Shown in pieces: positions 8,776 to 16,508 of a DNA stretch of 64,000 bases; positions within the stretch are counted from its first letter, which is position 1, and each line of letters begins with the position of its first letter. Location: positions 496,001 to 560,000 of the forward strand of contig NZ_NSLI01000001.1 in the NCBI RefSeq assembly GCF_002288825.1. The letters run 5' to 3'. Below the pieces are notes generated by a model. The model was not told the DNA's origin. It saw nothing but the letters and a program-made list of their open reading frames with translations, and made no database searches. The stretch comes from Sphingomonas lenta. GTDB lineage: Bacteria; Pseudomonadota; Alphaproteobacteria; Sphingomonadales; Sphingomonadaceae. The position numbers and the translations under genes are program-made.

Positions 8776-8913
8776 TCACTGTCCGGGGCTGTCGGGGGTG
8801 GGCTGGGAGGACTCGTCCGAGCCTTCGGCCGGCTCGGTCGGGGGGACGCCTTGGTTCGTGGCGTCGTCCTGCTGCTGCCCGGGGGTTTGGTCATGCTTGG
8901 GATCGGTCGGCAT
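8776..8913 (-). CDS. 45-residue acidic, glutamine- and proline-rich small protein
   Basis: This gene is short and easily missed. It begins at ATG 8913 with a strong AGGAG 8 bases upstream and ends at TGA 8776. The product starts MPTDPKHDQTPGQQQDD and continues ATNQGVPPTEPAEGSD; it is hydrophilic, acidic and probably disordered, with no membrane segment. Third codon positions are almost all G or C, better than in the overlapping rimM-frame extension. It lies between rpsP and rimM on the same strand, 28 bases before rimM. I recognise no function; translational coupling of rimM is one possible role. Confidence 0.5.
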   Translation of the reverse strand: MPTDPKHDQTPGQQQDDATNQGVPPTEPAEGSDESSQPTPDSPGQ

Positions 8914-8978
8914 CGGCGGGGCTCCTCTCGCACGACTAACGCGTCGATGCGGGTCCGGTGCCCTGCCCCACCCCCTTC

Positions 8979-9110
8979 GTCATGCCGGACATGGGACCCC
9001 AGCAAAGTAGTACTTTGCTGGGCGCCCTGTTCCGGCATCCATCGTGGTGCGGGCGATCCGGCCGGAGTGCGCGGACGACGATGGACCCCGGAACAAGTCC
9101 GGGGTGACGG
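8979..9110. repeat. dispersed palindromic intergenic repeat, family A (copy 1)
   Basis: Imperfect inverted repeat whose outer arms are CGTCATGCCGGAC and its counterpart CAAGTCCGGGGTGACG, with an inner GATGGACCCCGGAAC. It carries an embedded 25-base palindrome at 8998-9022 (arms CCCAGCAAAGTA / TACTTTGCTGGG). Related copies lie at 15561, 40114, 48918 and 62424. It fills the rpsP-small gene gap. Confidence 0.8.
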
Positions 9111-9130
9111 AGGGTAAAGGAAGCAGGCCT

Positions 9131-9529
9131 TTAGGCCTCGGCGGTCTCGGGCGCGGCCTCTTCGGCCGGGGCGGCCGCGGCCTCGGCGGCGGCCTGCTCG
9201 CGCTCGGCGCGCTCGGCGGCGCGCTCCTTGGCCTTGTCGCCCGGCTCGCCCTTCTTGGGGTTGTTGCGCTGGGCGCGCTCCTTCACGCCGGCGGCGTCGA
9301 GGAAGCGGGCGACGCGGTCGGTCGGCTGCGCGCCGACGCCCAGCCAGTGCTTGGCGCGGTCCGCGTCGAGCTTCACACGCTCGGGCGAGTCCTTGGCGAG
9401 GAGCGGATTATAGGTGCCGATCTTCTCGACATATTTGCCGTCGCGGGGGGAACGCGCGTCGGCGACGACGATGCGGTAGTAGGGCCGCTTCTTGGAGCCG
9501 CCGCGCGACAGGCGAATGCTGAGTGCCAT
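9131..9529 (-). CDS. rpsP: 30S ribosomal protein S16
   Basis: S16 is an assembly protein of the 30S body. [28 protein letters not shown] and the [10 protein letters not shown] helix are standard. After about residue 85 there is an alanine/glutamate-rich tail ([16 protein letters not shown]) that makes it 132 residues against about 80-90 in E. coli; such tails are common in Alphaproteobacteria. It lies 37 bases after ffh and precedes the small gene and rimM, separated by a palindromic repeat. Confidence 0.97.
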   Translation of the reverse strand: MALSIRLSRGGSKKRPYYRIVVADARSPRDGKYVEKIGTYNPLLAKDSPERVKLDADRAKHWLGVGAQPTDRVARFLDAAGVKERAQRNNPKKGEPGDKAKERAAERAEREQAAAEAAAAPAEEAAPETAEA

Positions 9530-9566
9530 TGATGTCCGTTCCTTTGTTCAGTGTTCGAAGTTGAGG

Positions 9567-11051
9567 TTATTTCTTGCCGAAACCCGGAAAGCCGGGTGGA
9601 AGCTGAGGGGCGCCTGAGCCGCCCGGCAGACCGGGTAGCCCGCCGGAGCCGCCCATCTTGCCCATGACGTCGCCGAGCTGCTGGCCGCCGATCGCGTTGC
9701 CGAGCCCGCCCAGCCCGCCCTTGCCGAGCATGGACAGCATGCCCTTCACGCCGCCCATCTTCTTGATCTTCTTCATGGCGGTCGACATCTCCTGGTGCAT
9801 CTTCAGGAGCTTGTTGACCTCCTGCACCGTGGTGCCGGAGCCCTTGGCGACGCGGATCTTGCGCTTGGCGTTCAGGAGCTCGGGCTTGGCGCGCTCCTTG
9901 GGCGTCATGGAGCCGATCATCGCGTCCATGCGGATCAGCATCTTGTCGCCGCCGGCCTGCTGCAACGCGTTCTGCGCGCCCTTCATGCCGGGCATCATGC
10001 CCGCCAGCGCGCCGAGCCCGCCCATGCGGCGCATCTGCGCAAGTTGCGAGCGCAGGTCGTTCATGTCGAACTGACCCTTGGCGAGCTTGGCCGCCATCCG
10101 CTCGGCGTCTTCCTGCTGGATCGTCTCCGCCGCGCGCTCGACGAGCGACACGACGTCGCCCATGCCGAGGATGCGGCCGGCGACGCGCTCCGGATGAAAG
10201 GCCTCGAGCGCGTCCAGCTTCTCGCCGGTGCCCGCGAACTTGATCGGCTTGCCGGTGACGGCGCGCATCGATAGCGCGGCGCCGCCGCGGGCGTCGCCGT
10301 CCATGCGCGTCAGCACCACGCCGGTGAGCGGCACCTGGTCGGAGAAGTTGCGCGCGACGTTGACCGCGTCCTGGCCGGTCAAGCTGTCGACGACGAGCAG
10401 GATCTCCTGCGGCCGCGCGACCTCGGCGACGGCCTTCATCTCGTCCATCAGCGCCTGGTCGACGTGGAGTCGGCCGGCGGTGTCAAGCATGAGGACGTCG
10501 AAGCCCTGCAGCTTCGCGGCCTGGAGCGCACGCCGCGCGATGTCGACGGGCTGCTGGCCCGGCACGATCGGCAGCGTCGCGACCTCGGTCTGGACGCCGA
10601 GCGTGGCGAGCTGCTCCTGCGCCGCCGGGCGGTTGACGTCCAAGGACGCCATCAGGATCTTCTTGCCCTCGCGGCCCTTCAGGCGCTTGGCGATCTTGGC
10701 GGTGGTGGTCGTCTTGCCCGAGCCCTGGAGGCCGACCATCATCACGATCGCGGGTGGCGTCACGTCCAGCGTCAGCGCGCTCTCGTCGGCGCCCAGCGTC
10801 TCGACCAGCGTGTCGTGGACGATCTTGACGACCTGCTGGCCCGGCGTGACCGAGCGGAGCACGTCCTGGCCGATCGCGCGCTCGGTGGCGCGCTCCACGA
10901 AGTCGCGTGCGACGGGGAGCGCCACGTCCGCCTCGAGCAGCGCCACGCGCACCTCGCGCATGGCGGTGCGGACGTCCGCCTCCGTCAGCGCGCCGCGGCC
11001 GCGTAGGCGGTCGAAGACGCCGCCGAGACGATCGCTCAGGCTCTCGAACAT
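9567..11051 (-). CDS. ffh: signal recognition particle protein Ffh (SRP54)
   Basis: Ffh binds signal sequences and SRP RNA and delivers ribosomes to FtsY at the membrane. N-domain helices (1-90) precede the G domain: GLQGSGKTTTTAKIA (P-loop), DVNRPAAQEQL, DTAGRLHVD, LTRMDGDARGG. The methionine-rich M domain follows (about 300-450, MRRMGGLGALAGMMPGMKG), then a glycine/proline-rich tail. 494 residues is slightly long. Its partners are in the same window: FtsY at 14603-15538 and the SRP RNA at 40341-40429. It heads the ffh-rpsP-rimM group. Confidence 0.97.
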   Translation of the reverse strand: MFESLSDRLGGVFDRLRGRGALTEADVRTAMREVRVALLEADVALPVARDFVERATERAIGQDVLRSVTPGQQVVKIVHDTLVETLGADESALTLDVTPPAIVMMVGLQGSGKTTTTAKIAKRLKGREGKKILMASLDVNRPAAQEQLATLGVQTEVATLPIVPGQQPVDIARRALQAAKLQGFDVLMLDTAGRLHVDQALMDEMKAVAEVARPQEILLVVDSLTGQDAVNVARNFSDQVPLTGVVLTRMDGDARGGAALSMRAVTGKPIKFAGTGEKLDALEAFHPERVAGRILGMGDVVSLVERAAETIQQEDAERMAAKLAKGQFDMNDLRSQLAQMRRMGGLGALAGMMPGMKGAQNALQQAGGDKMLIRMDAMIGSMTPKERAKPELLNAKRKIRVAKGSGTTVQEVNKLLKMHQEMSTAMKKIKKMGGVKGMLSMLGKGGLGGLGNAIGGQQLGDVMGKMGGSGGLPGLPGGSGAPQLPPGFPGFGKK

Positions 11052-11089
11052 TAGCTCACTCCACTTGCCCTAACGCCCAAGCGCAAAAG

Positions 11090-11119
11090 CGCCGGCGGAC
11101 GAAACCTCGTCGGCCGGCG
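11090..11119. promoter_or_regulatory. 13-bp inverted repeat in the divergent ffh / GGDEF-EAL intergenic region
   Basis: CGCCGGCGGACGA and TCGTCGGCCGGCG are inverted copies (one mismatch) around AACC. It lies 39 bases before the ffh start and 135 before the GGDEF-EAL start. It could be an operator or an mRNA leader hairpin; the sequence does not decide between these. The remaining 200-base gap shows no gene. Confidence 0.4.
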
Positions 11120-11253
11120 TGCGCCCGTGGGCGAAAGCTCGGATGCGCCTGTACCTGCTGCGTCTGCCGAGCGCAAGCCGGCCCGCCATTTACCTTTTCT
11201 ACACCGTGCTCGTGCCAAGGCGACCGTCGCAGGGGTGGGAGCAAGGAACAGGG

Positions 11254-12864
11254 ATGATTCGAGAGCGCGTCCGCCCGGCCGGGGCGAACACCGACTTCGT
11301 GAGCGGCCTGGTCACCGGGGCGGCGATCCTCCTGTTCGTGGTCACCGCCAGCGCGGTGCTGTCGGACATGGTCCGGCAGTGGCGGGGCGAGCAGGCGGGC
11401 GTCGACGACACGATGGCGGCGGCGCTGCTGCTCAACATCGCGCTGATCCTGTTCGGCTGGTTCCGGCATCGGCGGCTCAGCCGGGAGGTGCTCGCGCTGA
11501 CGGAAGCGGGTGAGCATGCCAAGCTGCTCGCCTCGCGCGACGCGCTGACCGGGTTCCTCAACCGCCGCAGCCTGGCGGAGGACGGCGCCGGCATGTTCAT
11601 GCTCGCGGCCAAGCGGCGCAAGGCGTTGGCCGTGCTGATGCTCGACCTCGACCACTTCAAGACGGTGAACGACCTGCACGGCCATGCCGTCGGCGACGCG
11701 CTGCTGAAGCAGGTCGCGTCCGAGATCCAGGTCGCGCTGCCCGGCGGATCGCTCGCGGCGCGGCTGGGCGGAGACGAGTTCGCCTGCGCCATGTTCTTCG
11801 ATCCCGAGCACCCGGACGTGGTCGACCGCGTGGCCGAGCAGATCGTGACGCGCATGGCCCGGCCCTTCCAGGCCGAAGGCGCGCAGCTGCATATCAGCGG
11901 GTCGGTCGGCATCGCCCGGTCCGATCAGGAATGCCAGAGCTTCGACGCGCTGCTGCGCTCGGCGGACATCGCCATGTACGCGGCCAAGAACGCCGGGCGA
12001 AACCGGCACGCCTGGTTCGACCAGTCGATGGAGCGCGAGCTCCAGGCGAGGAACGAGACCGAGCGCGGCCTGCGCGCCGCGGTGCCGGCGCACCAGATCG
12101 TCCCCTACTTCGAATCGCAGATCGACCTCGTCACGGGACGGCTCGCCGGCTTCGAGGTGCTGGCGCGCTGGGAGCACCCGACGCGCGGGTTGGTCTCGCC
12201 GGATCAGTTCATCCGCGTCGCCGAGGAGGCGGGGCTGATCGGCGAATTGTCGGTCGCGATCATGCGCCAGGCCTTCACCGCCGCGCGGGACTGGAACCCG
12301 GCGCTGACGCTGTCGGTCAACATCTCGCCTGCGCAGCTGAAGGACGCGTGGCTGGCGCAGAAGATCATCAAGACGCTGACGGAGACGGGCTTCCCCGCGA
12401 ACCGGCTGGAGGTGGAGATCACCGAGAGCTCGCTGTTCGAGAACCTGGCGCTGTCGCAGTCGATCGTCGCCAGCCTCAAGAACCAGGGGATCAAGCTGGC
12501 GCTCGACGACTTCGGGACAGGATATTCGTCGCTGGCGCATCTGCGGGCGCTGCCGTTCGACCGTATCAAGATCGACAAGAGCTTCGTCGCGTCCGCGGTC
12601 GAGAACCCAGAGTCGGCGGCGATCGTCAACGCGATCGCCCGCCTCGGCGACAGCCTCAACCTGCCCGTCACCGCCGAAGGCATCGAGGATGCCGGGATCG
12701 AGGCGCGGCTGCGCCAGATGGGCTGCGCGCGCGGTCAAGGTTACCTGTACGGCCGGCCGATGAGCATCGCGCAGGTGCGCCGCATGCTGGCGGAGAAGCG
12801 GCTGCTGATCGCGCAAGCCGACGAGCCCGCGCCCGAGGTCACCAGCCAGCGTCTGGCCGGCTGA
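11254..12864 (+). CDS. membrane GGDEF-EAL protein (cyclic di-GMP turnover)
   Basis: Bifunctional-type c-di-GMP protein of 536 residues. Two transmembrane segments (about 17-35, 50-68) anchor it. The GGDEF domain (about 90-245) has an intact RLGGDEF, with no RxxD inhibitory site five residues before it. The EAL domain (260-515) reads EVLARW instead of EALLRW, but the other catalytic elements are there: NISPAQL, EITESSLF, LDDFGTGYSSL, IKIDKSF and AEGIED. The phosphodiesterase is therefore probably active, and both activities are possible. I use ATG 11254 with AAGGAACAGGG upstream. There is no sensory domain besides the membrane region. Its end overlaps the convergent DUF924 gene by 26 bases. 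Confidence 0.92.
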   Translation: MIRERVRPAGANTDFVSGLVTGAAILLFVVTASAVLSDMVRQWRGEQAGVDDTMAAALLLNIALILFGWFRHRRLSREVLALTEAGEHAKLLASRDALTGFLNRRSLAEDGAGMFMLAAKRRKALAVLMLDLDHFKTVNDLHGHAVGDALLKQVASEIQVALPGGSLAARLGGDEFACAMFFDPEHPDVVDRVAEQIVTRMARPFQAEGAQLHISGSVGIARSDQECQSFDALLRSADIAMYAAKNAGRNRHAWFDQSMERELQARNETERGLRAAVPAHQIVPYFESQIDLVTGRLAGFEVLARWEHPTRGLVSPDQFIRVAEEAGLIGELSVAIMRQAFTAARDWNPALTLSVNISPAQLKDAWLAQKIIKTLTETGFPANRLEVEITESSLFENLALSQSIVASLKNQGIKLALDDFGTGYSSLAHLRALPFDRIKIDKSFVASAVENPESAAIVNAIARLGDSLNLPVTAEGIEDAGIEARLRQMGCARGQGYLYGRPMSIAQVRRMLAEKRLLIAQADEPAPEVTSQRLAG

Positions 12865-13414
12865 GATACTCGGCTTCCGCGGGCGTCGACTCGCGGCCGA
12901 GCGCGGCGTTTCGCGACGGGAAGCGGCCGTACTCCTTGATGACGTCGGCGTGCTCACGCGCGTACTTCAGGCTTTCTTCGTCGCTCGAGGCAGCGAAGCG
13001 GTCGACGCTGAGGCGCTGCATCTCGGCGTCTTCCGCGTGCATCAACGGCATGTAGAGGAAGACGCGACGCTCGGGCGGATAGCTGTCCTCCCACCCCTTT
13101 CCGATCGCCTCCAGCGTCAGCTCGAGGGCGAGCGGGTCGGCCTCGTAGGCGCGGGCCGTGCCGCGGTGGATATTGCGCGAGAACTGGTCGAGCGCGACGA
13201 TCGCGGCGAGTAGCGTGTCCGGATCGTCGCGCCATCCCTCCGCCCGCGTGGACAGCAGGCGCTCGCGAAGGGAGCCGAAGCGGCTCGCGATCTCCCTGTC
13301 GCGCTCCGCGTCCTTCCCGAACTGCTCGTCGCTCGACAGCGCGAACCAGTAGTCCAGCACCTGCGTCGCCTCCTCGTGGACTTCGCTCCCGCCCGCCCTT
13401 AAATCGCGCGCCAT
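12839..13414 (-). CDS. DUF924 family protein
   Basis: A 191-residue DUF924 protein; the family is widespread, all-helical (TPR-like fold) and of unknown function. Family marks are VLDYWFALSSDEQF, FGSLRERLL, IVALDQFSRNIHRGT, FLYMPLMHAED and the terminal IKEYGRFPSRNAALGR. The start at 13414 has a very good AAGGAG five bases upstream. Remarkably, this start codon and that of mtaB on the other strand share the same CATG (13412-13415), so there is no intergenic space between the divergent coding regions and each gene's promoter must lie within the other gene. Confidence 0.9.
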   Translation of the reverse strand: MARDLRAGGSEVHEEATQVLDYWFALSSDEQFGKDAERDREIASRFGSLRERLLSTRAEGWRDDPDTLLAAIVALDQFSRNIHRGTARAYEADPLALELTLEAIGKGWEDSYPPERRVFLYMPLMHAEDAEMQRLSVDRFAASSDEESLKYAREHADVIKEYGRFPSRNAALGRESTPAEAEYLSRPDAGW

Positions 13415-14606
13415 GCTTTCTCCTTCCGGGCCCGAGGTGCTGAGCCTGGGCTGCCGCCTCAACATCGCGGAAAGCGAGACGATCCGGGCGCTCCTGGGCG
13501 ACCGGGACGTGGCGGTCGTCAACAGCTGCGCGGTCACCAACGAGGCCGTCAAGCAGACGCGCGCGGCGATCCGACGCCTGCGCCGGGCGCGGCCGGGCGC
13601 GGAGCTGGTCGTGACGGGCTGCGCGGCGGAGATCGACCCGGCGGGCTTCGCCGAGATGCCCGAGGTGGACCGCGTCGTCGGCAATCTCGACAAGCTCAAG
13701 CCGGAACACTGGGGCGCGACCGCCGCGCCCGTGCAGGCGTTCGAAGGCCATGCCCGTGCGTTCGTCGAGGTGCAGAACGGCTGCGACCACCGCTGCACCT
13801 TCTGCGCGATCCCGTTCGGCCGCGGGCCGAGCCGGTCGGTGCCCGCCGGCGCGATGGTGGAGCGGATCGCCGGACTGGTCGCGGCGGGGCATCGCGAGGT
13901 GGTGCTGACGGGCGTGGACGTGACGAGCTACGGCCACGACCTGCCGGGCGCGCCGACGCTGGGCATGCTCGTCGAGCGCGTGCTGCGCTTCGTGCCGGGG
14001 TTGGAGCGGCTGCGGTTGTCGTCGCTCGATTCGGTCGAGATCGACAACCGGCTGTTCGAGCTCGTTACGGGCGAAAAGCGCGTCATGCCGCACCTTCACC
14101 TATCGCTGCAGGCCGGCGACGACATGGTGCTGAAGCGGATGAGGCGGCGGCACTCGCGTGGTGACGCGGTCGCCACCGTAGAGCGGCTGAAGGCGAAGCG
14201 GCCGGAGATCGCGATCGGCGCGGACCTGATCGCGGGCTTTCCGACCGAAGACGAGGCGATGTTCGCGAACACGCTGGCGCTGCTCGACGACTGCGATGTG
14301 GTCCACGCGCACATCTTCCCCTACTCGCCCCGCGCTGGCACGTCGGCGGCGCGCATGCCGCAGGTCGAGCCGGAAGTTCGGCGCGAGCGGGCTGCGCGCC
14401 TGCGCGAGCGCGGGGTGGCGCGGCGGCGCGGGTGGCTCAGTACGCTGGTCGGGAGCGAGCAGACGGTGCTCGTCGAGCGATCGGGCGACCGGGGCCATGC
14501 CGCCAATTTCGCCGAGGTGCGGCTGCCGCCCTCCCCGCCCGGCTCCCTCCAGCGCGTCCGCGTGACGGGCGCGACCGACACCCACCTCGAAGGCGTACCT
14601 GCATGA
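13413..14606 (+). CDS. mtaB: tRNA t6A37 methylthiotransferase MtaB
   Basis: MtaB converts t6A37 to ms2t6A in tRNAs decoding ANN codons. It is a MiaB-family radical SAM enzyme of 397 residues. N-terminal cluster cysteines lie in SLGCRLN, VNSCAVTN and VTGCAAE; the radical SAM motif is CDHRCTFC, followed by IPFGRGPSRS; GADLIAGFPTE and FPYSPRAGTSAA match the MtaB group rather than MiaB. The C-terminal TRAM domain is short. The ribosome binding site is not obvious. Its stop overlaps the ftsY start (ATGA), so ftsY is co-translated. Confidence 0.94.
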   Translation: MLSPSGPEVLSLGCRLNIAESETIRALLGDRDVAVVNSCAVTNEAVKQTRAAIRRLRRARPGAELVVTGCAAEIDPAGFAEMPEVDRVVGNLDKLKPEHWGATAAPVQAFEGHARAFVEVQNGCDHRCTFCAIPFGRGPSRSVPAGAMVERIAGLVAAGHREVVLTGVDVTSYGHDLPGAPTLGMLVERVLRFVPGLERLRLSSLDSVEIDNRLFELVTGEKRVMPHLHLSLQAGDDMVLKRMRRRHSRGDAVATVERLKAKRPEIAIGADLIAGFPTEDEAMFANTLALLDDCDVVHAHIFPYSPRAGTSAARMPQVEPEVRRERAARLRERGVARRRGWLSTLVGSEQTVLVERSGDRGHAANFAEVRLPPSPPGSLQRVRVTGATDTHLEGVPA

Positions 14607-15538
14607 GCACTCAACCATCCTGGCACGACAAGCTGCTCGGCGGCTTCCGGCGCACGTCGGACCGGCTGGTCGGCAATTTGGCCGGCCTGGGCGGCGCGCG
14701 GCTGGACGAGAACACGCTGGACGATATCGAGGAATCGCTGATCGCCTCCGACCTCGGCCCCGAGACGGCGGCGCGCGTGCGCCAGCGACTGGCGGAGGGC
14801 ACGTTCGAGCGGAACATGGAGGAGCTCGGTATCCGCCTCGTCGTCGCCGAGGAGGTCGAGCGCGCGTTGGCCAAGGTCGCCAAGCCGTTGGAGATCGAGG
14901 CGTTCCCGCGGCCGCAGGTAATCCTGGTGATCGGCGTCAACGGCTCTGGCAAGACGACCACCATCGCCAAGCTCGCGCACCTGTTCATGGAGCAGGATTA
15001 CGGTGTGATGCTCGCGGCCGGCGACACGTTCCGCGCCGCCGCCATCGGCCAGCTCGCCACCTGGGCCGAGCGCGTAGGCGTGCCGATCGTGTCGGGCAAG
15101 GAGGGCGGCGACGCGGCCGGCATCGTCTACGAGGCGGTGAAGCAGGCGACCGCCACCGGCATCGACGTGCTCATTGTCGACACCGCCGGCCGGCTCCAGA
15201 ACAAGCGCGAGCTGATGGACGAGCTCGCCAAGATCCGGCGCGTGCTGGGGCGGCTCAACCCGGAGGCGCCGCACGACGTGGTGCTCGTGCTCGACGCCAC
15301 CACCGGCCAGAATGCGTTGAACCAGATCGAGGTGTTCCGCGACGTGGCGGGCGTGACGGGCATGGTGATGACCAAGCTCGACGGCACCGCGCGCGGCGGC
15401 GTGCTCGTCGCGGCGGCGGAGCGCTACGGACTGCCAATCCACGCGATCGGCGTGGGCGAGCAGATGGACGACCTGCGCCCGTTCGACCCCAACGAAGTCG
15501 CCCGCATCATCGCGGGCGTGGAGGGTGTGCGGAAGTGA
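14603..15538 (+). CDS. ftsY: signal recognition particle receptor FtsY
   Basis: FtsY docks SRP-ribosome complexes at the inner membrane. It has 311 residues: a short N-terminus without the long acidic A domain of E. coli, the N domain (about 15-90), then the G domain with GVNGSGKTTTIAKLA, DTFRAAAIGQL, DTAGRLQNK, TKLDGTARGG and the closing GVGEQMDDLRPF. The ATG at 14603 overlaps the mtaB stop. A palindromic repeat follows the stop and then yciB; this mtaB-ftsY-yciB order is familiar in sphingomonads. Confidence 0.96.
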   Translation: MSTQPSWHDKLLGGFRRTSDRLVGNLAGLGGARLDENTLDDIEESLIASDLGPETAARVRQRLAEGTFERNMEELGIRLVVAEEVERALAKVAKPLEIEAFPRPQVILVIGVNGSGKTTTIAKLAHLFMEQDYGVMLAAGDTFRAAAIGQLATWAERVGVPIVSGKEGGDAAGIVYEAVKQATATGIDVLIVDTAGRLQNKRELMDELAKIRRVLGRLNPEAPHDVVLVLDATTGQNALNQIEVFRDVAGVTGMVMTKLDGTARGGVLVAAAERYGLPIHAIGVGEQMDDLRPFDPNEVARIIAGVEGVRK

Positions 15539-15560
15539 GTGCCCCCGTCCTCACTCTCTC

Positions 15561-15657
15561 ACGTCACCCCGGACTTGTTCCGGGGTCCATAGTCGTGCGT
15601 ACGACCCCGGCGGAGCGCGCGTACTACGATGGACCCCGGAACGAGTCCGGGGTGACG
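15561..15657. repeat. dispersed palindromic intergenic repeat, family A (copy 2)
   Basis: Outer arms ACGTCACCCCGGACTTGTTC and its inverted copy GAACGAGTCCGGGGTGACGG, inner GGGGTCCAT / ATGGACCCC. This is the clearest, shortest copy of the family. It sits between ftsY and yciB, 20 bases before the yciB ATG, so the yciB ribosome binding region borders directly on it. Confidence 0.85.
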
Positions 15658-15674
15658 GTTGGGGGGTGCAGCTG

Positions 15675-16364
15675 ATGGCCGCGTCCGCTCAATCCGCCGA
15701 GCTCTCGCCGGGCACGCGCCTGTTCATCGACTACGCGCCGCTGGTCGCGTTCTTCGCGGTCAACTTCCTCGTGCCCGCGTCCGTGTCGATGCGGCTGGTC
15801 GCGGCGATGACGGGTTTCCTGTCAGACCTCGACCGCATCTCCGCGCTCGTCATCGCGCGCGTGATCGTCGCGACGGCGGCGTTCGTGCTGGTCACGATCG
15901 CGGCGATGGTGCTGAGCCGCGTCAAGACGGGCCGCATCTCGCCGATGCTGTGGCTGTCCGGCGGTCTCGTCGTCGTGTTCGGCGGCCTGACCATCTACCT
16001 GCGCGATCCCCGCTTCATTCAGATGAAGCCGACCATCGTCTATGCGGCGTTCGCGGCGGTGCTGGCGTTCGGGCTCGCGACCGGGCGGCCGTTGCTGGAG
16101 GGGTTGCTGGGCACCGCCTATCCGGGGCTGAACGCGGAAGGCTGGCGCAAGCTGACGCGCAACTGGGCGCTGTTCTTCGTCGTCATGGCCGTCCTGAACG
16201 AGCTCGTCTGGCGCTCGCTCGGCTGGGACGTGTGGGTAATCTACAAGCTGTGGGGCGCGATCCCGCTGACGCTGTTGTTCGCGTTCGCGAACGTGCCGAT
16301 GCTGATGCGGCACGGGCTCACGCTGGCGGACGAGGCGGTCGCGGCGAAGCCGCCGGAGGGGTGA
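15675..16364 (+). CDS. yciB: inner membrane septation-like protein YciB
   Basis: YciB/IspZ family integral membrane protein of 229 residues; in enterobacteria it affects septation and envelope synthesis, with no enzymatic role established. Five to six hydrophobic segments are visible (LVAFFAVNFLVPAS, VATAAFVLVTIAAM, LWLSGGLVVVFGGLT, AAFAAVLAFGLATG, FFVVMAVLNELVWR, IPLTLLFAFANVPM). Family motifs are RDPRFIQMKPT, LNAEGWRKLTRNWALFF and WVIYKLWGAIPLT. I choose ATG 15675; GTG 15666 is in frame nine bases earlier. It is downstream of ftsY across a repeat. Confidence 0.93.
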   Translation: MAASAQSAELSPGTRLFIDYAPLVAFFAVNFLVPASVSMRLVAAMTGFLSDLDRISALVIARVIVATAAFVLVTIAAMVLSRVKTGRISPMLWLSGGLVVVFGGLTIYLRDPRFIQMKPTIVYAAFAAVLAFGLATGRPLLEGLLGTAYPGLNAEGWRKLTRNWALFFVVMAVLNELVWRSLGWDVWVIYKLWGAIPLTLLFAFANVPMLMRHGLTLADEAVAAKPPEG

Positions 16365-16397
16365 GGCGAGCTCTGCGTCTGCGCGCCACTCCCGCCT

Positions 16398-16490
16398 CCC
16401 CGGCGAAGGCCGGGGTCCAGTAACGATCGCCGTGGGGAGGGCGCACCCACGCAGCGCACCGTGACTGGACCCCGGCCTCCGCCGGAGAAG
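16398..16490. repeat. dispersed palindromic repeat, family B
   Basis: CCCCGGCGAAGGCCGGGGTC and CTGGACCCCGGCCTCCGCCG face each other around a 50-base centre. It lies between the convergent yciB and superoxide dismutase genes and could terminate both. Units of this kind are frequent in sphingomonad genomes. Confidence 0.75.
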
Positions 16491-16508
16491 TGAACGGACG
16501 TAAGCAGC

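Noticed and set aside
8748..8894. Extension of rimM to the ATG at 8894
   Set aside because: The 49 added residues are low-complexity, overlap a better-supported small gene, have poorer codon third positions and are absent from normal RimM proteins.
11056..12957. A 633-codon open frame on the minus strand opposite the GGDEF-EAL gene
   Set aside because: Its product is arginine/histidine/glutamine-rich without domains, and it mirrors a gene with clear GGDEF and EAL motifs; it is the antisense shadow typical of high-GC DNA.
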